Of a stretch of 64,000 bases of DNA, positions 42,012 to 51,163 are shown one piece after another. The translations under genes and the position numbers were made by a program. The stretch comes from Candidatus Moranbacteria bacterium GW2011_GWC2_40_12 (GTDB taxonomy: Bacteria; Patescibacteria; Paceibacteria; Moranbacterales; UBA11712). The stretch covers positions 1 to 64,000 of the forward strand of contig LBYD01000001.1 of assembly GCA_000995965.1 (NCBI GenBank), read 5' to 3'. Positions within the stretch are counted from its first letter, which is position 1. Each line of letters opens with the position of its first letter. The notes below the pieces were generated by a model. It was not told the origin of the DNA. It did not search any database and was given only the letters and a program-made list of their open reading frames with translations.

Positions 42012-42620
42012 TTATGACGGAAGAAGCGATTCCAGATCGTCATAATCGTCGTCGTCTAAAACTTCAACCCACTTTGTTTTTGTGATAGTGTTCTTCGAGT
42101 CGTTCCATTTTCCGCGGACAAGCACTTTGTCGTCTTCTTTGAGGCTCGAAAATTCAATGTTGCGTCCGTCTTCATCTTCGATATCTGTCGATTTAAGAAT
42201 GGCTACGGTTTGATCACCACGTTCCAATGTTTCAATCTTGAAAGTATTGGAGCTTTCGGTAAGTGAATCGATCACGCCATAGAAAGTCGTCGTATGCTTG
42301 TGATAATAGCTCAAATTGCGGATTTTGGTAGCCGTCACATTTTCATCGTCAAAAGATCCTTCGATATTGATCACATCGCCCTCTTTTATTTTTGAGTAGG
42401 TGATTTTGTGGCTCCCAGAACTTCCCCTTCTTATTTTAGCGCTAGAGGCGTTCACAACATATGTTGTCCCGTTTTTCACCGCTTCAAGTGTTTTTGCGTC
42501 ATAATCTATTTTCTCAACAATGGCGTTTTTGACAGTTTTTGCTTCGGCGCCCTGAACTGCAAAAAATCCGGACAAAGCTAATCCGAAAACCAGAACGGGA
42601 AGAAATATAATTTTTTTCAT
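42012..42620 (-). CDS. Secreted DUF5666-like (OB-type) protein
   Basis: 202 aa. Clear signal peptide (MKKIIFLPVLVFGLALSGFF, cleavage near GAEA-K). The mature part has two or three repeats of an OB-like fold, each with a strand like IVEKIDYDAKTLEAVKNG and a following KEGDVINIEG or KEDDKVLVRG. This alternation is typical of DUF5666. The C-terminus is acidic (EVLDDDDYDDLESLL). Divergent from rnhB. Function unknown; exported. Confidence 0.65.
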   Translation of the reverse strand: MKKIIFLPVLVFGLALSGFFAVQGAEAKTVKNAIVEKIDYDAKTLEAVKNGTTYVVNASSAKIRRGSSGSHKITYSKIKEGDVINIEGSFDDENVTATKIRNLSYYHKHTTTFYGVIDSLTESSNTFKIETLERGDQTVAILKSTDIEDEDGRNIEFSSLKEDDKVLVRGKWNDSKNTITKTKWVEVLDDDDYDDLESLLPS

Positions 42621-42630
42621 TTATATTTTT

Positions 42631-42658
42631 TTGATTAAATTATTATTACCTATATAAT
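42631..42658 (+). promoter_or_regulatory. Promoter of rnhB
   Basis: TTGATT (42631-42636), 16 bp, TATAAT (42653-42658), in the 62-bp divergent spacer. Confidence 0.6.
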
Positions 42659-42682
42659 ACAACTAAGCTTGAAAAAAGCAAA

Positions 42683-43360
42683 ATGATATTACCAACCCTA
42701 AACTGCGAAAAAAAATATTGGGAAGGAGGCGTGAAAATCGTCGCCGGAATTGACGAAGCCGGGCGGGGGCCGCTTGCCGGACCGGTGGTGGCGGCAGCGG
42801 TTGTCGTGTTTCCTGAAACGCTGGAAGAGATCAAAAAAGACGCTCTTTTCGGGCTGATACGTGACTCAAAAACCCTTTCTTTTCGCCAGCGGGAGCGGGC
42901 CTATGAACTGATCACGGCCAGTTTCCCTTTTGGAGTTGGATGGTCGAGCCATGAAACAATTGACCGGGTCAACATACTGCAGGCGGCTTTTTTAGCCATG
43001 AAAAAGGCTATTTCAGATCTTAAAAGCAATTTGAAAAATGAAATCGGAATAGTGCTGGTTGACGGCCGTAAGCCAATTCCGAATATTTCGGTGAGGCAGG
43101 AAAATATTGTCGGTGGCGACAAAAATATTTTTTCCATCTCTGCCGCTTCGATCGTCGCTAAAGTGACCCGCGATCGGACGATGCTTGATCTCCATGAAAA
43201 ATTTCCCGAGTATGGTTTCGCGCGACATAAGGGATATGGGACAAAATTTCATTTTGAAATGATCGAAAAGCACGGACCTTGCGAAGCGCACAGAAAAAGT
43301 TTTCGACTAAAACCAAAAAAGGGCTTGACAAACTTTTCAAAGAATCTAAAATCAAGTTAG
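42683..43360 (+). CDS. rnhB: Ribonuclease HII
   Basis: 225 aa. Degrades the RNA of RNA-DNA hybrids and removes misincorporated ribonucleotides. Motif GIDEAGRGPLAGPVVAAAV (about 22-40, with catalytic Asp-Glu), then LVDGRKPIPN (Asp) and SISAASIVAKVTRDRTM (Asp). C-terminal YGFARHKGYGTKFHFE is complete. Normal length. Confidence 0.96.
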   Translation: MILPTLNCEKKYWEGGVKIVAGIDEAGRGPLAGPVVAAAVVVFPETLEEIKKDALFGLIRDSKTLSFRQRERAYELITASFPFGVGWSSHETIDRVNILQAAFLAMKKAISDLKSNLKNEIGIVLVDGRKPIPNISVRQENIVGGDKNIFSISAASIVAKVTRDRTMLDLHEKFPEYGFARHKGYGTKFHFEMIEKHGPCEAHRKSFRLKPKKGLTNFSKNLKSS

Positions 43361-43393
43361 TAAGAAATAATTTTCTAAATTTCCACAAAAATC

Positions 43394-43609
43394 ATGTCGG
43401 TTCCAAAACAGCGTCACACGAAAGGAAGGAGAGACCGGAGGAGAGCGAACATAAAAATTGTTTCAAAAAATCTCGTGAATTGTTCGCAATGCAAAAAAAA
43501 GATAAAACGGCATACGGCTTGTCAGTTTTGCGGATACTACAAAGGTAAAAAGACGATTGATATAAAGATAAAGAAAAAGAAGGGGAAAGCCGGAAAGAAA
43601 AAAGGATAA
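43394..43609 (+). CDS. rpmF: 50S ribosomal protein L32
   Basis: 71 aa. Start MSVPKQRHTKGRRDRRRAN, then a zinc ribbon with four Cys (NCSQCKKK and CQFCGYYKG). The tail is Lys/Gly-rich. It is the Cys-containing form of L32. It follows rnhB by 33 bp. Confidence 0.95.
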   Translation: MSVPKQRHTKGRRDRRRANIKIVSKNLVNCSQCKKKIKRHTACQFCGYYKGKKTIDIKIKKKKGKAGKKKG

Positions 43610-43613
43610 AGCC

Positions 43614-43642
43614 TTGCTGTAAAAAAACATTCGCAGTATAAT
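43614..43642 (+). promoter_or_regulatory. Promoter of speD
   Basis: TTGCTG (43614-43619), 17 bp, TATAAT (43637-43642). The leader of about 125 nt contains the palindrome at 43687. Confidence 0.6.
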
Positions 43643-43686
43643 TTTAATGAAAATAATTTTTTCGACTACCGGTATGGACTTTATCT

Positions 43687-43722
43687 CGCCTGATTGCATC
43701 GCTCTGGAGCGTTGCGGGCAGG
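43687..43722. mobile_element. Diverged copy of the 36-bp palindromic element
   Basis: Starts CGCCTGATTGCATCGC and ends GCGTTGCGGGCAGG. It matches the reverse complement of the elements at 29734 and 30758 with several changes. Confidence 0.55.
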
Positions 43723-43772
43723 AGGAGGTTTTCAAAATTTAATCATTAGGCCAAAAACCCAAAACACAAAAA

Positions 43773-44192
43773 ATGAAAAACGAAAAGTTGGGGGGCGGGG
43801 AAACCTGCACCTTTGGGGTACACCTTACCCTAGATGGTTACGGGGGAAGTCCGGAAAAGCTCAACGATCCAAAACGGATCGAAAAAGCGCTCATCGAGCT
43901 TACGGATAAACTGGGAATGGAGAGAATGATGGAGCCAGTAGTGAAATACGCCGAACCGCGAAACATCAAAGACAGCGGCGGATATTCGGGCTTCGTGATG
44001 ATCGTCGAGTCTCATATCAGCATCCATACCTTTCCCAAGAAAAGGTTTGTAAGCATCGACGCCTACACCTGCAAGGACATAATGGACAAGGATACGGTCG
44101 TAAGATACTTCAAGAAAATGTTTGGTCTTGAAGACACAGAAGTTCAGTTTTTCAAGCGCGGTCTCAAATTTCCTTCGCAGGATTTGGTTTAA
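43773..44192 (+). CDS. speD: S-adenosylmethionine decarboxylase proenzyme
   Basis: 139 aa, prokaryotic class 1B (SpeH type). It supplies aminopropyl groups for spermidine. Self-cleavage site Glu79-Ser80 in VESHISIHTFP gives the pyruvoyl cofactor. FGVHLTLDGYGG at the start and SIDAYTC (catalytic Cys) are conserved. The front is about 12 residues longer than common forms. No spermidine synthase is near. It complements the agmatinase and DHS-like genes at 20 kb. Confidence 0.92.
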   Translation: MKNEKLGGGETCTFGVHLTLDGYGGSPEKLNDPKRIEKALIELTDKLGMERMMEPVVKYAEPRNIKDSGGYSGFVMIVESHISIHTFPKKRFVSIDAYTCKDIMDKDTVVRYFKKMFGLEDTEVQFFKRGLKFPSQDLV

Positions 44193-44220
44193 GTTAAATT
44201 AGGTCTATGAAATCAGCCGC

Positions 44221-44249
44221 AAAAAGTTTCTGCCTGACGGAAACTTTTT
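44221..44249. terminator. Terminator after speD
   Basis: AAAAAGTTTC TGCCTGACG GAAACTTTTT: perfect 10-bp stem with T-run, usable in both directions. Confidence 0.75.
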
Positions 44250-44313
44250 ACCTGCAAAGATAAGAAAAAAAGCCATTTTTATTTCAGTGATAATATCCTT
44301 TTGACACCTTTTA

Positions 44314-45093
44314 ATGGCTAAAAGGCATGAAAATTATTGGGAATTGGTCTGGGCGCTGGCCCGGACTGATTTTAAATTGCGCTACCACGGCTCGCTTCTT
44401 GGCTATATATGGGCGCTTCTCAAGCCTCTCCTCACTTTTTTGATCCTCAACTTTGTTTTCTCGACGATTTTCAACCCGAAAAATTCCGGTATTCAGCATT
44501 TTTCACTCCAGCTCCTCACTTCCATTATGCTTTTCAATTTTTTTGCCGAAGGAACGCTGGCGGGGCTCAATTCGCTTCTTGGAAAAGCATCGCTTGTGAC
44601 CAAGATTTATGTTCCGCGCTGGACGATCGTGGCGGCTTCGACGATAAACGCAACTTTGATATTCGGGATGAACTTGATTATCATCGCCGCATTTTTTGTT
44701 TGGCAGGGATTTTGGCCGGGAATTCCGGCAATCCTGATGTTTGTTTTTTTTATAGTTTTGACTTTTCTTCTCATCCTTTCTTTTGCATTCATTGCCGCGC
44801 CCCTTTATGTGAAGTTCCGCGACTTGTCGCAAATCTGGGAAGTGGCGGTTCAGGCGCTTTTTTATGGGTCGCCGATTGTTTATCCGCTTCAGATTATTCC
44901 CCAAAAATACCATGCGATTCTCCTTGCCAATCCGATAGGCTTCATAATCCATTTCAATAAGCTGGCTTTGACGGAAAGCCATTATCCGACATGGGCGCAA
45001 ATCAGCGTATTTACGACGCTGGTTTTTGTTTTGTTTATCGCGAGCCTTTTCGTTTTCAAAAAGCTTGAGCCAAAAGTGGCGGAGAATATATAA
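44314..45093 (+). CDS. wzm: ABC-2 type polysaccharide export permease (Wzm/TagG type)
   Basis: 259 aa with six TM segments. Matches the ABC-2 permease family for O-antigen or teichoic-acid export: DFKLRYHGSLLGYIWALLKPL at the N-terminus, YVPRWTIVAASTINA in the middle, and FYGSPIVYPLQIIP with ANPIGFIIHFN near the end. Its partner ATPase is probably the Wzt-like protein at 51765, 6.7 kb downstream. The gap contains a glycosyltransferase and a lipase. The glycan is not known. Confidence 0.9.
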   Translation: MAKRHENYWELVWALARTDFKLRYHGSLLGYIWALLKPLLTFLILNFVFSTIFNPKNSGIQHFSLQLLTSIMLFNFFAEGTLAGLNSLLGKASLVTKIYVPRWTIVAASTINATLIFGMNLIIIAAFFVWQGFWPGIPAILMFVFFIVLTFLLILSFAFIAAPLYVKFRDLSQIWEVAVQALFYGSPIVYPLQIIPQKYHAILLANPIGFIIHFNKLALTESHYPTWAQISVFTTLVFVLFIASLFVFKKLEPKVAENI

Positions 45094-45230
45094 AATTGAA
45101 AATGTAAAAAAAATGAAAAATGACAGTAAGAAGTTCAAAATAGTCAAATGTCGAAATCGATTTCGGGATTCAAAAAATTTTTCATTTTGAATTGCCATTT
45201 TTCATTTTGAGATTTCAATTTTACATCTTT
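45094..45230. repeat. AT-rich palindrome before the GT39-like gene
   Basis: AAAATTGAAAATGTAAAA on the left is mirrored by GAGATTTCAATTTTACATC on the right, with CGAAATCGATTTCG in the centre. The right arm ends at the GTG start. Confidence 0.7.
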
Positions 45231-45233
45231 CTT

Positions 45234-47141
45234 GTGTTAAAACACAAATACAAGCTCGCCGCTATTTTTATCTGCCTTTTATTTTTCTTTTTGGCGCTTT
45301 TCTCAAGCGCCGGTTTTTCGCGGAAAAACATGAAATACTCCGGAAACGGCATTCTGGCGGACGAGATTCCCCATATCGCCGGCGGCTACTACTATCTCAA
45401 AACAAATCGCTATTATATCAATCCTGAACACCCTCCTCTCGTAAAAGACATCGCGGGTCTGGGAGAGCTTCTCATCAGTCCAAAACTTCCAAATATCACA
45501 AACCAAACGGAACTGCCGGCAGATTTTCATCGTGCCGAATATCCATTCGTTGGCGCTCAGTTTCCAAAAGCTCTCGAGTGGCAGAACAATCAGGATCATT
45601 TCGGGACGATGTTTCTTTACCAGCCGCAAAATAATCCGGACAAAATCGCTTTTTTTGCGCGGCTGGCTGTTATTCTTGCCAATACGCTCTTATTATATTC
45701 ATTATTTTATCTTCTCGCGGAAATATGGTCCGAAAGAGCGGCGCTACTCGGGCTATTCTTCTTCTCTGTTTCCCAATTCAGCATCGCCCACGGATCGTTT
45801 GTTGTGATAGATTTCATGTCGGCGCTTCTCACGGGCATTGCGATCGCCGCCTTGGCGATTTATCTCAAAAGATACGCGGATGGCAGTCACGCCTCGAGAT
45901 ACTTCTTCATCACTTCGCTTTTTTTTGCGCTGGCGCTTCTTGCGAAATTTTCTTCCGTCGTTCTTCTTCCCGCCGCATTTTTCGGCGGGCTAATTCATGT
46001 AATCTTTACAAAGGTCCGGCTTTCCCGGGAGGATCGAACCATATTTGCGGCAAAATATATTTTTTCCTATGCGGCGATTGTGATTCTCGCGCTGTTTTTC
46101 ATTTCCGCGTTCTATGTTTTTCATACCTACAAGATGGAAAATGAAATTCTGGTCCAGAAGCTCCATGAAAACTATCCCGAAGAAAATCTGCCCGCCTTGG
46201 GGCATAGAATTCTCGAGCTGATGGTCTATCTTAATCCTTTCACAAAGGGCCTGGCGGCGTATATAAACGGGGCTTTTATGGTTGTCAGCCGGATGGTTGT
46301 TTCCGCACAGAACACCTATTTTCTCGGCCATGTCTTCGGCAATGAAGGAGCCGGCTGGAAATATTGGCCCGTGCTATATTTCACAAAACTGTCGCTCGGG
46401 CTGCATTTTTTCACACTGCTGGTTATGTCACTGATTTTTTTCGGCCTGTTCAAGAAAAAAAGAAAAATAAAGCAAAAATTGGCGGGTTTTATTTCCAATC
46501 CGCTCTCAGTGTTACTGCTAGTCTTCATAATGGCCTACATGGCCGTCACACTCCACTCGACTTTTCAAATTGGTCTTCGGCACATAATGCCCGTCATTCT
46601 GGCCGCCTCGCTTTTGACTGGAAAAGGTGCCAATTCTTTTTGGGAGTTTTCATTTTTAAGGCCGAACCTTAAAAATTTGAGAAGGTTTGACCTTAGGTTG
46701 AAACATTTATTTTTCGCCGTCGCGGTGCTCATGCTTTTCTCCGTTTTTTGCTCATTTCCGTATTATCTTGAATACTACAATATCTTGGGCGGGGGAACGG
46801 ACAAAGGGTATAAAGTTGCGACTGATTCCAATTATGACTGGGGGGGATCGGATGTGCGGCGGCTCGCCAAGTGGACGCGGGATAACAACGTCAAGGAAAT
46901 TTATACTCAAATGTTCGCGGATGTGCCTTTGAAATACTATCTCGGCGACGGGCAGAAATATTTCAATTTGCAGGACGAGGGACATCTGCCGCCCTCCGGG
47001 TCGTATCTGGCTGTTTCAGTTTTTGAATATATGAACAATCTTTATTCCTGGTATATCCCGCCGGAGCGAAAATACACGATTCTCAAGGACAATCTTGTGG
47101 CGAGAGTTGGGAAGACAATATTCGTGTATCGCATCCCCTGA
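45234..47141 (+). CDS. GT-C glycosyltransferase, PMT/ArnT (GT39) type
   Basis: 635 aa with about 11 TM segments, from GTG at 45234 (an upstream reading from TTG at 45192 runs through repeat DNA). Family signs are the first-loop acidic pair ILADEIPHIAGGYYYLK (Asp-Glu) and the HPPLVKDIAGLG motif (about 58-72). PMT-type enzymes move sugars from polyprenyl phosphate onto proteins or lipids at the outer face. A repeat-derived segment (46658-46694) encodes LRPNLKNLRRFDLR in a loop between TM helices. The long C-terminal extracytoplasmic part is short compared with STT3. Confidence 0.85.
   Translation: MLKHKYKLAAIFICLLFFFLALFSSAGFSRKNMKYSGNGILADEIPHIAGGYYYLKTNRYYINPEHPPLVKDIAGLGELLISPKLPNITNQTELPADFHRAEYPFVGAQFPKALEWQNNQDHFGTMFLYQPQNNPDKIAFFARLAVILANTLLLYSLFYLLAEIWSERAALLGLFFFSVSQFSIAHGSFVVIDFMSALLTGIAIAALAIYLKRYADGSHASRYFFITSLFFALALLAKFSSVVLLPAAFFGGLIHVIFTKVRLSREDRTIFAAKYIFSYAAIVILALFFISAFYVFHTYKMENEILVQKLHENYPEENLPALGHRILELMVYLNPFTKGLAAYINGAFMVVSRMVVSAQNTYFLGHVFGNEGAGWKYWPVLYFTKLSLGLHFFTLLVMSLIFFGLFKKKRKIKQKLAGFISNPLSVLLLVFIMAYMAVTLHSTFQIGLRHIMPVILAASLLTGKGANSFWEFSFLRPNLKNLRRFDLRLKHLFFAVAVLMLFSVFCSFPYYLEYYNILGGGTDKGYKVATDSNYDWGGSDVRRLAKWTRDNNVKEIYTQMFADVPLKYYLGDGQKYFNLQDEGHLPPSGSYLAVSVFEYMNNLYSWYIPPERKYTILKDNLVARVGKTIFVYRIP
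46658..46694. repeat. Palindromic repeat inside the GT39-like gene
   Basis: AAGGCCGAACCTT (46658-46670) and AAGGTTTGACCTT (46682-46694) form an inverted pair. It matches arms of the trmD insertion and keeps the frame. Confidence 0.65.
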
Positions 47142-47196
47142 GATATTTTTTTTGATTGGCCGTTTTTTTTATTTTCTATCTAGTAAGAGAAAAAAG

Positions 47197-49944
47197 ATGA
47201 AAAGTGGCAGAAATCTGATGATAATCGCGCTGGCGCTGGCTGGCACGCTGTTTTTTGCGTTTCCGCGGAATATTTTCGCAAAGGTGGAACTTGGTTCAGG
47301 CGACCCGATTCCGCCCGTCTGGAGCAAATCTGACAGCCCTTATGTCATAAAGAACACTATCCAGGCAGCGAGTCCTGTCACGATTGAGCCAGGCGTCGTG
47401 GTCAAGTTCAAATACGCGGCTTCGGCAACTTTTCTTGATTCAATCACCGCCATCGGGACCGAAAAAGAAAGAATCGTGTTCACGGCCTGGACGGATGATG
47501 AGAACGGGGGAGACACAGACGGTGATCTCGGATCGCACCCTCCCCAAAAAGGATATTGGTACAGAATTCTGATTGGCTCGAGCGCCAAGGCTCAATTCGA
47601 AAATACCTCTTTCCTTTATGGAGGAGAGCATCCCTGGGGGACACTGTCGTTTGATTCAGCCTCGAAAAACAGCGTAAGCGTGAGAAATTCCGCTTTCAAG
47701 CACAACCAATATGCGGGAATTTACATCAACTATAATCCTGATCAAATCATCGAAAACAACACTTTCTTGGATAATGGAGAGGGGATTGTGCTGAATGATT
47801 GCTATCACGGCTTGTCCGCAACAATTTCCGGGAATTCTTTTGAGAAAAATGCCAATTTCGGCGTGAGGGTCGCTTATCCTTCCTATAACACGCTGGATGC
47901 GAGAAATAATTGGTGGGGCGATCGGTCCGGTCCCTATCAATCAACAAAAAATCCCAGCGGGAAAGGAGATAAAATTTCAAACGGAGTCTTGTTTGATCCC
48001 TGGATTGGAAAAGGAGGATTTGTTCCAGTGGTTGTTGTTCCCGGTGTAATGGCGTCCTGGGAAAAAGACGGGGAATGGCAGATTGATCCGATTTTTCATA
48101 CTTACGACAATTTGCTGGAAGAATTCAAAAATGAAGGATATATCCCGGAAAAAGAACTTTTCACTTTTCCCTATGAATGGCGGGACAGCAACGTGAGCAA
48201 TGCGGTGAAACTAAAAGATAAAATTCAGGAAATAAAAAACCAAACCGGATTTCCAAAAGTTGATATTGTCGCCCATTCCATGGGCGGGCTTCTCGCCAGG
48301 CAGTATATTGAATCGGATGATTATCAAGATGACGTGAGACAGTTGATCACGGTTGCAACTCCGCATTTAGGAGCGCCGAAAGTTTATGTGAAGTGGGAAG
48401 CCGGCGCGTTTTTTTCGGATATTTTTGAGACGGTGGGAAAATATATCTTCGAGCAAGAAGCCAAAGAAAACGGATACGGCAGCGTATTTCACTATATTCG
48501 GGACCGGATTGCTTCCGTCAAGGAACTTTTGCCGGTTTATGATTATCTTTGGGACGACAACGGGACAGATTATGATTTGCGAGTGGGCTACCCGGAAAAT
48601 TATCCAAGAAATGAATTTTTGGAAAATTTGAATAGCGCGGAAAAAGTGAAAAAGTTGGAAAATGTTGAGTTTACGAAGATAATAGGAAAACCGGAAGGCG
48701 CAAAAACAACAATCTCCGGTTATAATGTAGTTGACGCTGATATAAGGGAGTTGTGGGAGCATGGATATCCGCATGGATTTGAAATTTCCAAATTAGGAGA
48801 TCAGGGAATAAATAAAGATTATGGAGACGAGACCGTGCCACTATATTCGGCGGAATCATCTAATATTCCAAATAACAAAACATTATATTTTGAATCCGAA
48901 CATAACATTATTCCTACTGATGCCCAACGAGATATTCTTCAAATTCTCACCGGGAAAAAACCGGAAAATGAAGTGAAAAATTGGGTGATTGATGATATTC
49001 TTATCGGGCTGGTTTTTTCTCCGGTTGATATTCAAATAGTTTCGCCTAGCGGAAAAAGACTTGGAAAAAATTTCGAAACAGGCGGGGAATACGGCGAAAT
49101 CGAAGGAGCCTACTATAGTGGTTTCAAAAATGACACCGAATTTTTCACCATTCCGAATCCTGAAGACGGCGAATATAAAATATTCGCGCAGGGGACGGGC
49201 GAAGGCGGCAGCTATAAAATCGAAGTGGCCGAAATTTCAGAAAATCCGGCTGATCCAGACAATGCCAAAGAATCTTCCGTCGTGATTGAGGATGAGGCTC
49301 AAGCGGGGAAAACACGGGAAGCCAAAGTGGAAGTGACCGAGGATCAGATAAGATACAATCCCGACAAGACGCCGCCGACGATCACGGTTTCCTCTCCGGA
49401 AAAAAAAGATTATACTAATGATGAGATTCTGGCAATCGATTACGAAGTTCAGGATCCTGAATCAGGAGTGGCAAGCAATGTTTGGCAGGTTGAAAAAGAC
49501 GGCCAAAATGTTGGATGGCAGAAAAATGCTGTTGATCTTTCGTTCGAGCATCTTGGGAACTATGTTTTGCGGATAAATGCCGCAGATAATGCCGGGAATT
49601 CGATCGAAAAGGAGGCGAATTTTCAGGTGGTGACGAGCCTTGAGGCAATTCGAAACAATCTCAACCATTATTTCAGCCTGGGGCTTATCAAAAAGAAAGT
49701 CGCCCACAAATATTTCGATGCCAAATTCAGAAATTTGGAAAAACTCTTGAGTCTTCTCAAAAAAGCAGAAAATTCAAATCTGAAACCCAAGCCGAAACAG
49801 GAAGTAGTTGCATCACTTGAGAAAAAAATCAGCAAGAGTATCAGCGTAATTATTCGTCAGATCAACCGAAAAACTCCCCAATGGATTGACCCGAAAGCGG
49901 CAAATTTTCTCATTGAAGATCTCAACTATATTAGAAATAATTAA
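47197..49944 (+). CDS. Secreted beta-helix / lipase fusion protein
   Basis: 915 aa from the ATG at 47197. Signal peptide with cleavage near IFA-K. Residues of about 60-275 form a right-handed beta-helix with NSAFKHNQYAGIYINYNPDQIIENNTFLDN-type turns ending in the ARNNWWGDRSGP cap. Residues of about 280-600 are an alpha/beta hydrolase: VVPGVMASW, then AHSMGG (Ser about 361), DETVPLYS (Asp about 544) and SEHNIIP (His about 569), as in LCAT/lipase-like enzymes. A C-terminal Ig-like part (about 730-815) and a helical tail (about 820-915) follow. It probably acts on lipid or glycolipid at the cell surface or on a host. Confidence 0.8.
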   Translation: MKSGRNLMIIALALAGTLFFAFPRNIFAKVELGSGDPIPPVWSKSDSPYVIKNTIQAASPVTIEPGVVVKFKYAASATFLDSITAIGTEKERIVFTAWTDDENGGDTDGDLGSHPPQKGYWYRILIGSSAKAQFENTSFLYGGEHPWGTLSFDSASKNSVSVRNSAFKHNQYAGIYINYNPDQIIENNTFLDNGEGIVLNDCYHGLSATISGNSFEKNANFGVRVAYPSYNTLDARNNWWGDRSGPYQSTKNPSGKGDKISNGVLFDPWIGKGGFVPVVVVPGVMASWEKDGEWQIDPIFHTYDNLLEEFKNEGYIPEKELFTFPYEWRDSNVSNAVKLKDKIQEIKNQTGFPKVDIVAHSMGGLLARQYIESDDYQDDVRQLITVATPHLGAPKVYVKWEAGAFFSDIFETVGKYIFEQEAKENGYGSVFHYIRDRIASVKELLPVYDYLWDDNGTDYDLRVGYPENYPRNEFLENLNSAEKVKKLENVEFTKIIGKPEGAKTTISGYNVVDADIRELWEHGYPHGFEISKLGDQGINKDYGDETVPLYSAESSNIPNNKTLYFESEHNIIPTDAQRDILQILTGKKPENEVKNWVIDDILIGLVFSPVDIQIVSPSGKRLGKNFETGGEYGEIEGAYYSGFKNDTEFFTIPNPEDGEYKIFAQGTGEGGSYKIEVAEISENPADPDNAKESSVVIEDEAQAGKTREAKVEVTEDQIRYNPDKTPPTITVSSPEKKDYTNDEILAIDYEVQDPESGVASNVWQVEKDGQNVGWQKNAVDLSFEHLGNYVLRINAADNAGNSIEKEANFQVVTSLEAIRNNLNHYFSLGLIKKKVAHKYFDAKFRNLEKLLSLLKKAENSNLKPKPKQEVVASLEKKISKSISVIIRQINRKTPQWIDPKAANFLIEDLNYIRNN

Positions 49945-49981
49945 AAATTAATTGAAATAATTTCCGCGAAACGAAAATTAC

Positions 49982-50293
49982 GTGGGAGTTATAAGAAAAA
50001 TTATGTTACTTCTGGGAAGTGCTCGAGCAGATATTTGGATTACGCTTTTTTTGCTGAGTATATCTTTTATTGTTTCGCTTATATTTTTTGCTGTGGCGAG
50101 AAGAAAGATTCTGGCTCTGATCGTATTTTCTGTTTTGGCAAATATATCTGTGTTGTTAAATGCAGGATCAGGGATGTTTGATTTTTACAGTATCGGGTGG
50201 CTGAAAACCTTCTCCGTCTTAATCTGGCCGCTTCTCAACATTTTTTTCATAATTCGCTATGTGCAGACGAAGCCTGCCAAGCCGAAGAAATAG
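49982..50293 (+). CDS. Small membrane protein
   Basis: 103 aa from a GTG (an ATG at 50003 is also possible). Three hydrophobic segments (about 19-39, 44-62, 66-92) and a Lys-rich tail. No family recognised. Followed by a clear terminator. Confidence 0.55.
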   Translation: MGVIRKIMLLLGSARADIWITLFLLSISFIVSLIFFAVARRKILALIVFSVLANISVLLNAGSGMFDFYSIGWLKTFSVLIWPLLNIFFIIRYVQTKPAKPKK

Positions 50294-50321
50294 CGCCAAA
50301 ATAAAGCAAAAATAGTCAGTG

Positions 50322-50350
50322 AAAAATCCTCGACAAAACGGGGATTTTTT
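50322..50350 (+). terminator. Terminator after the 49982 gene
   Basis: AAAAATCC (50322-50329) and GGATTTTTT (50342-50350) with T-run; stem also allows CG closing pairs. Confidence 0.7.
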
Positions 50351-50370
50351 GGTATCCTTTTATTGTTGCT

Positions 50371-50469
50371 ATGGAAAAAGAAATTGCTATCAAAGCCGAA
50401 AATATAAGCAAAACCTTCCGCATTCCCAACGAGAAAATCCCAACTCTGCGGGGGGCTTTGCGCAGTTGA
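50371..50469 (+). pseudogene. 5' fragment of a wzt-like gene
   Basis: The first 57 bases are identical to the start of wzt at 51765, including the ATG. Similarity then falls off over the next 35 bases, and the frame stops at TGA (50467-50469) after 32 codons. It lacks the Walker A motif, so it cannot work. It is either what remains of an earlier wzt split by an insertion or a partial duplication. Confidence 0.85.
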
Positions 50470-50611
50470 TTATAAATACTAAGTTTATGATTAGTTGGGT
50501 AATCATAAAGTGAAATAATTGAAAAAGAGCTTATTTTCAGGGAAATTTTGGCTTAATTATCGAAGTTGATGAGCTATAATAAAAGCAAAAACCTTTGAAA
50601 TCAAAAGCGAA

Positions 50612-51078
50612 TTGGAACCGCGATACAACAAAAGGATATTGAAAAGATACAAAAACCGCGAAAAGTTATTCAAGGAACGGACGGAAATTATCCGAAAAAG
50701 GCGCTATGATTTGCCACAGCCCTTGAATTATGTCGATTGGCGGAGCCCCTACGACAATATTTTTGTGTGGCAAGAGAAAGGAAAAAATATTTTCGAAAAG
50801 GCGGAAGCGGATCGTCTGGAGCGCGGCAAACCAATTCGGAATTCATTTTCGGTTTCGTACTTATAAACAAAACAAATCCGGTCAAATCGTATCTGTTTTT
50901 GTACGCGGACGATAATCAACTCTATTTTATCAAAGAATTTCCATCTCTGGCTGTTCCGTGCTATGAAATCGGATCAAACTATTTTCAGCCAAATCGCGAG
51001 GGAGAGAAGATTTTTTCGAGAACAAGATTGATGGAATGGGAAAGCTTCTATAAGGCGGAAAAGATAATCATAAAGTGA
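50612..51078 (+). pseudogene. Frameshifted small gene of unknown family
   Basis: Two overlapping frames look like halves of one protein. The first (TTG at 50612 to about 50840) is very basic at its start (RYNKRILKRYKNREKLFKE). The second (about 50840-51078) continues with NSEFIFGFVLINKTNPVKSY and ends LMEWESFYKAEKIIIK. A -1 or +2 shift near 50830-50860 would join them. The region lies between the wzt fragment and another small basic protein. No family was identified. Confidence 0.5.
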
Positions 51079-51163
51079 AAAGCACAAACTCTTTGATCTT
51101 CGACAAGTCAGGCCTTTTTTGGTAAACTTGATTTATCGATTATGAGATTTCATAAAAAATATA

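Noticed and set aside
47095..47196. Longer start of the lipase fusion
   Set aside because: It overlaps the end of the glycosyltransferase gene and would bury the signal peptide.
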